Shown here: one piece after another, positions 46,204 through 48,813 of the stretch
How positions within the stretch are numbered: the stretch's first letter is position 1
Layout of the letters: each line of letters begins with the position of its first letter
Virus record (IMG/VR): IMGVR_UViG_3300030329_001485
Coordinates: 1-48,813 of that record
DNA from: a virus
Strand: one strand, 5' to 3'
Length of the DNA: 48,813 nucleotides
Position numbers and translations under genes: made by a program
The notes under the pieces: model-generated
Told to the model about the DNA's origin: nothing
What the model saw: the letters and a program-made list of their open reading frames with translations, nothing else
The model's database searches: none

Positions 46204-46530
46204 CTACGAACTAATTGTGTCAATATAAGAAAGAGTTACATCTAAGCTACTAGCTGTATCTGAAACTGCTTCTAATGTATCGCCACTTTGTAAAACAATC
46301 TTAGCGCCACCTTGAATTAATTCAATAGCGCTATTTGGTGGAATACTAACTCCTTTAGCTATAAAGTAATCAGCTCCGCCTTTAGCAATTTTAACGTCAA
46401 CAGCAATAGTTGATGTTAAAATATTGCAACATCTAATACCTATTACCGCGTCATAATTTCCTGCTGCTAATAAAGTAGTATCACTTGTTCCAATTGTTCT
46501 AACTAGTACGTTTCTAAAATCTTGTGCCAT
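46204..46530 (-). CDS. Beta-sandwich-like virion protein (108 aa)
   Basis: FRNVLVRTIGTSDTTLLAAGNYDAVIGIRCCNILTSTIAVDVKIAKGG, YFIAKGVSIPPNSAIELIQG and LEAVSDTASSLDVTLSYID: the pattern (v.ltatn.... ll.ag...v.gi...n.......vdV.i...g..y.ia....ip..sa.el) also fits the 34068 protein. Small decoration, neck or tail protein is likely; no catalytic sign. Confidence 0.65.
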   Translation of the reverse strand: MAQDFRNVLVRTIGTSDTTLLAAGNYDAVIGIRCCNILTSTIAVDVKIAKGGADYFIAKGVSIPPNSAIELIQGGAKIVLQSGDTLEAVSDTASSLDVTLSYIDTISS

Positions 46531-46543
46531 ATTTTTTTCCTAT

Positions 46544-46927
46544 TTATAACGCCACCGCCATTGCTAATGCAAAGCCAGCTGACGCTGCTCCTACTGGATT
46601 ACCTGATGCATCTAGGTAAACCGATTTACTTGCTGGTAAAGTACAAAATACATCTTTTGTGCCCGCAGAAAAGTCAACAGCAGAATCTGAGTTAGAACTG
46701 GAGATAACTTGAGTTCTAGCTAAGTTAGCACTTGTTCCATCTAATGTACCACGTCCTACTTCAAACTCACTTGTACCTTGATTAAAGATACAATAATAAG
46801 TTTCATTGCTGTTTCCTATTCCTTGTGCAAAAGTTTCAAAACCAGTTACCGCTGAACCAAGTGCAAATGCACCTGTTCCAGTAGTTGTGCTTGTTACTTT
46901 TACTCTATCATTAATTACTAAAGCCAT
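46544..46927 (-). CDS. Conserved structural protein (127 aa)
   Basis: ALVINDRVKVTSTTTGTGAFALGSAVTGFETFAQGIG, ETYYCIFNQGTSEFEVGRGTLDG, SSNSDSAVDFSAGTKDVFCTLPASKSVYLD. This motif order (RVKvTSTTTGTG...GFetF...G.gn...TYY.I....EfEvG.GTl......ARt.v.sSSN....V.FsaGTKdVFcTLPA) is one I recognise in many marine phages. Probable tail or decoration protein. Confidence 0.75.
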   Translation of the reverse strand: MALVINDRVKVTSTTTGTGAFALGSAVTGFETFAQGIGNSNETYYCIFNQGTSEFEVGRGTLDGTSANLARTQVISSSNSDSAVDFSAGTKDVFCTLPASKSVYLDASGNPVGAASAGFALAMAVAL

Positions 46928-46936
46928 TTAATCTCC

Positions 46937-47359
46937 TTAACTCATACTTATAATTGCATTAGCGGGTGTTGATGGATCTGGGTAAGAAACTGTAAATGTA
47001 CCATTAGTACAAGTTTTGTTTCCGCCAAAATCTAACACCACACACAATTTATCTGATTTGTCATCATTATAAATAGCTGCAAACGCTGCAGTAAAAGTTG
47101 CACTACTCCATGTAGAATCAGCAAAGTCAACTGAAGCAACTGCTGTGCTCGAAGCTACTGCTTGTGAACCTAAAGCTTTTCTTGTGTAGTTTGAACCACC
47201 AGCTGAAGAAACTTCATCGGTTGCACTTACAGTCGTACTTGCTGTTGTGTATGGATTAGCCGTATACAACGCTATTTTAAATGCGTCACCTCCAGATGCA
47301 AAATTGTGAGTACCTGAAAAAAGTTCTCCTCTAAATGCGAATGGAATAATGTTTGCCAT
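46937..47359 (-). CDS. Structural protein near the adaptor (140 aa)
   Basis: PFAFRGELFSGTHNFASGGDAFKIALYTANPYTTASTTVSATDEVSS, GSQAVASSTAVASVDFADSTWSSATFTAAFAAIYND, and CVVLDFGGNKTCTNGTFTVSYPD. The FK(I/V)ALYT........T.YS.T.EV.G.GY and VDFaD..W...T..a..a.IYN segments are familiar from marine phage structural genes. Located between adaptor and fibres. Mostly beta. Confidence 0.72.
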   Translation of the reverse strand: MANIIPFAFRGELFSGTHNFASGGDAFKIALYTANPYTTASTTVSATDEVSSAGGSNYTRKALGSQAVASSTAVASVDFADSTWSSATFTAAFAAIYNDDKSDKLCVVLDFGGNKTCTNGTFTVSYPDPSTPANAIISMS

Positions 47360-47370
47360 ATTTTATCTCC

Positions 47371-48048
47371 TTATTTATTGCTTGATGGATTTTTGGATTC
47401 CAAAACGGTACGAATAACTCCATCAGCATATTCGTCTCGGCGTCTTCGACCTTGTTGTTCGATCGCATACGATAGTAAAGCTTTTTCGTAAGCCTGTGAA
47501 TAGTATTGTAGCATATCTGCTGGACCTTTCAAGTACCCATATGCGTTTACTAGACAAGCATATAAAAGTAAATCTGCATATTTATTTGACAGAAAAGTCC
47601 CTGCGGTGTCTGTTACAATGCTTGTAGGTTCCTTATTATAACCTAAAGTAATTTCGTAGGTTTTATCAGGTGTAGGGGCTACTACCCAGAAATTTTCATC
47701 CCAATTAGCATAGTATTTAGGTATATCCACAGAACTACTACCTGGATCAGAATAGTATTCTGCCATAAAAGTCGTATCTCTTTGTTCTAAATAGTATTGA
47801 TTACCGGCTGAATCTTTAAGTTGAACATATCGAATTAATCTTAAGTCTGAGGGTATCGTAACGTATCTGTTACCTATAATTAATGAAGATGTTGCGTAAT
47901 GCCTATCTTGATCAGAATCAACTTCTCTGTAAATTTTATTTTCAGCATTTTTTATAATTCTGGAGAGAACAGCATCAGTAAATACATTACTATCTACTTC
48001 TGTGTATCCTCTTATATCTGTTTGTAATTCTGCTAAAGTATATGCCAT
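47371..48048 (-). CDS. Head-to-tail adaptor protein (SU10/P22 gp4-like)
   Basis: TLAELQTDIRGYTEVDSNVFTDAVLSRIIKNAENKIYREVDSDQ at the N-terminus is the helical pattern of podovirus adaptors; then RYVTIPSDLRLIRYVQL, PKYYANWDENFWVVAPTPDKTYEITLGYNKEP and SNKYADLLLYACLVNAYGYLKGPADMLQYYSQAYEKAL. 225 residues fits adaptors of SU10 and related phages. It forms the ring below the portal. Ends in Arg/Lys-rich C-terminus. Confidence 0.82.
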   Translation of the reverse strand: MAYTLAELQTDIRGYTEVDSNVFTDAVLSRIIKNAENKIYREVDSDQDRHYATSSLIIGNRYVTIPSDLRLIRYVQLKDSAGNQYYLEQRDTTFMAEYYSDPGSSSVDIPKYYANWDENFWVVAPTPDKTYEITLGYNKEPTSIVTDTAGTFLSNKYADLLLYACLVNAYGYLKGPADMLQYYSQAYEKALLSYAIEQQGRRRRDEYADGVIRTVLESKNPSSNK

Positions 48049-48695
48049 TATCCGTTTACTACTCCTAATGTTACTGGGCCTGCTGAAGTATTATCTCCAC
48101 CGCCTGATATACCGCCAGTTGTTGCAGCACTTGTACTTGTTATATAAAAATAATTTATTGGATCTGTTAAAGGATCAGAAGTTGTAGCTCCTGTAACAGT
48201 TCCTGAAGAATCTATTTGACCCAAAGCAATTGTAAATCCATTTGCATTATTTAAATCACTTACATTATCAAATGTTGGAATAGTTGCAAATGCTTGTAAG
48301 TTTCTTAATTTAGGTTGTTCAATTAAATCTGATCCAGCGGGTCCTGCTGAAGTTACAACTGGTGCTCCTCTAAATCTAACAACAGAGCCTGCTGCTCTTT
48401 GATGGTCTTCTGAAAAAACATTTACATAAGTCGTTCCACCATAAATTACACTTGTAAAGGGATTAGAGTCTAAAAGAATTAAACTTGCCTTTGATGCGGG
48501 TTGTGGTCTCGGATTAAATAAAGCTTGTGGATCAGAACCAACTGGTTTTGGTTCAAGTTGTGGTTGCTTTGGTTCATATTCTGAAGTGTGAACTAAAGAT
48601 CCATTCCACTCTCTAACCATTTCAGTATATGGAAAAGCCATACCAGACCTATCTGATATTGCTAATGATCTCTTACCTGATGCATACTTACCCAT
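48048..48695 (-). CDS. Conserved head-tail region protein (215 aa)
   Basis: N-terminal GKYASGKRSLAISDRSGMAFPYTEMVREWNGSLVHTSEYEPKQPQLEP is a strong marine-phage signature (SGK.a..ISDRSG..f.Y.eM..EWNG..V...E.E.KhPQL). The second half is Ser/Thr/Gly-rich with NYFYITSTSAATTGGISGGGDNTSAGPV. Overlaps the adaptor by 1 base. Structural, perhaps a head decoration or joining protein; not characterised. Confidence 0.75.
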   Translation of the reverse strand: MGKYASGKRSLAISDRSGMAFPYTEMVREWNGSLVHTSEYEPKQPQLEPKPVGSDPQALFNPRPQPASKASLILLDSNPFTSVIYGGTTYVNVFSEDHQRAAGSVVRFRGAPVVTSAGPAGSDLIEQPKLRNLQAFATIPTFDNVSDLNNANGFTIALGQIDSSGTVTGATTSDPLTDPINYFYITSTSAATTGGISGGGDNTSAGPVTLGVVNG

Positions 48696-48813
48696 TATAC
48701 TCCATCTCCATAGAATGTTTGTGGTGAAATGAAACTAGATGTTCCTTGGTTATCAGCATCTAATGCTCTTAACATTTCACTTTCATATCTTCGTTCTAAT
48801 TCGCCAGATCTTT
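48695..48813 (-). CDS. Partial C-terminus of a head-tail region protein
   Basis: The last ~39 codons of a gene that enters from the right edge: SGELERRYESEMLRALDADNQ and FISPQTFYGDGV, then stop TAA overlapping the 48048 gene's ATG (TAATG). The start lies outside the window. Acidic helix then a short tail; no family recognised. The upstream gene order outside the window should include the capsid. Confidence 0.5.
   Translation of the reverse strand, partial: RSGELERRYESEMLRALDADNQGTSSFISPQTFYGDGV

Noticed and set aside
1-48813. tRNA genes, CRISPR arrays, integrase and attachment sites
   Set aside because: None seen by eye: no T-loop pattern with acceptor stem, no regularly spaced direct repeats with unique spacers, no tyrosine or serine recombinase motif. 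A tRNAscan run could still find a tRNA.

Overview
This window looks like most of the genome of an AT-rich, tailed, dsDNA marine bacteriophage with a short (podovirus-like) tail. The reasons are a TerL/TerS pair, a P22/SU10-like head-tail adaptor, a large gp10-like tail protein, internal-virion-like proteins with no recognisable tape measure, and many small proteins of kinds I know only from marine metagenomic phages. The host is probably a marine alphaproteobacterium (inference). I see no integrase, attachment site, tRNA or CRISPR. Capsid and most of the portal are absent. A possible portal start runs off the left edge and a structural gene runs in from the right edge, so the missing head genes may join the two ends of a circular or terminally redundant genome.

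Layout. (1) 1-3564, minus strand: possible portal N-terminus, two basic GG-motif proteins, terminase large subunit. (2) 3863-6343, minus: short early-type genes, most with their own sigma70-like promoter. (3) 6404-9448, plus: two small genes, a GC-rich 450-base stretch that folds like a structured RNA, a cassette of five small genes containing a tandem 7-bp repeat, and the terminase small subunit; a PD-(D/E)XK-type nuclease faces the other way. (4) 9445-15238, minus: about twenty small genes (zinc-ribbon, ribbon-helix-helix-like, LAGLIDADG, RecB-like nuclease, secreted and membrane-anchored proteins), several under 60 codons. (5) 15231-22900, minus: replication module with DNA polymerase A, DUF3310, UvrD-like helicase, archaeo-eukaryotic primase, a probable ssDNA-binding protein and companions. 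(6) 22960-24802, plus: SNF2-type helicase and two small membrane or secreted proteins. (7) 24803-48813, minus: S-adenosylmethionine decarboxylase-like enzyme, M15 endolysin, holin-like protein, a 1419-residue internal virion protein and companions, tail proteins, four 2-oxoglutarate/Fe(II) oxygenases plus one degenerate relative, three glycine-rich adhesins, and head-tail joining proteins.

How it works together. The replication genes sit in one tightly overlapping minus-strand run. Lysis and structural genes form a second long run, punctuated by hairpins, with starts and stops overlapping as ATGA or TAATG. Early genes between 4.3 and 7.6 kb share promoters carrying a GGGATA/TATCCC element, often as an inverted repeat over the -10, which suggests one regulator controls them. 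Three plus-strand genes have the -10 box exactly six bases before ATG and are predicted to be leaderless. The points most worth following up are the structured RNA candidate (about 6841-7290), the GGGATA promoter regulon, the heptamer-repeat island and the oxygenase/adhesin array.
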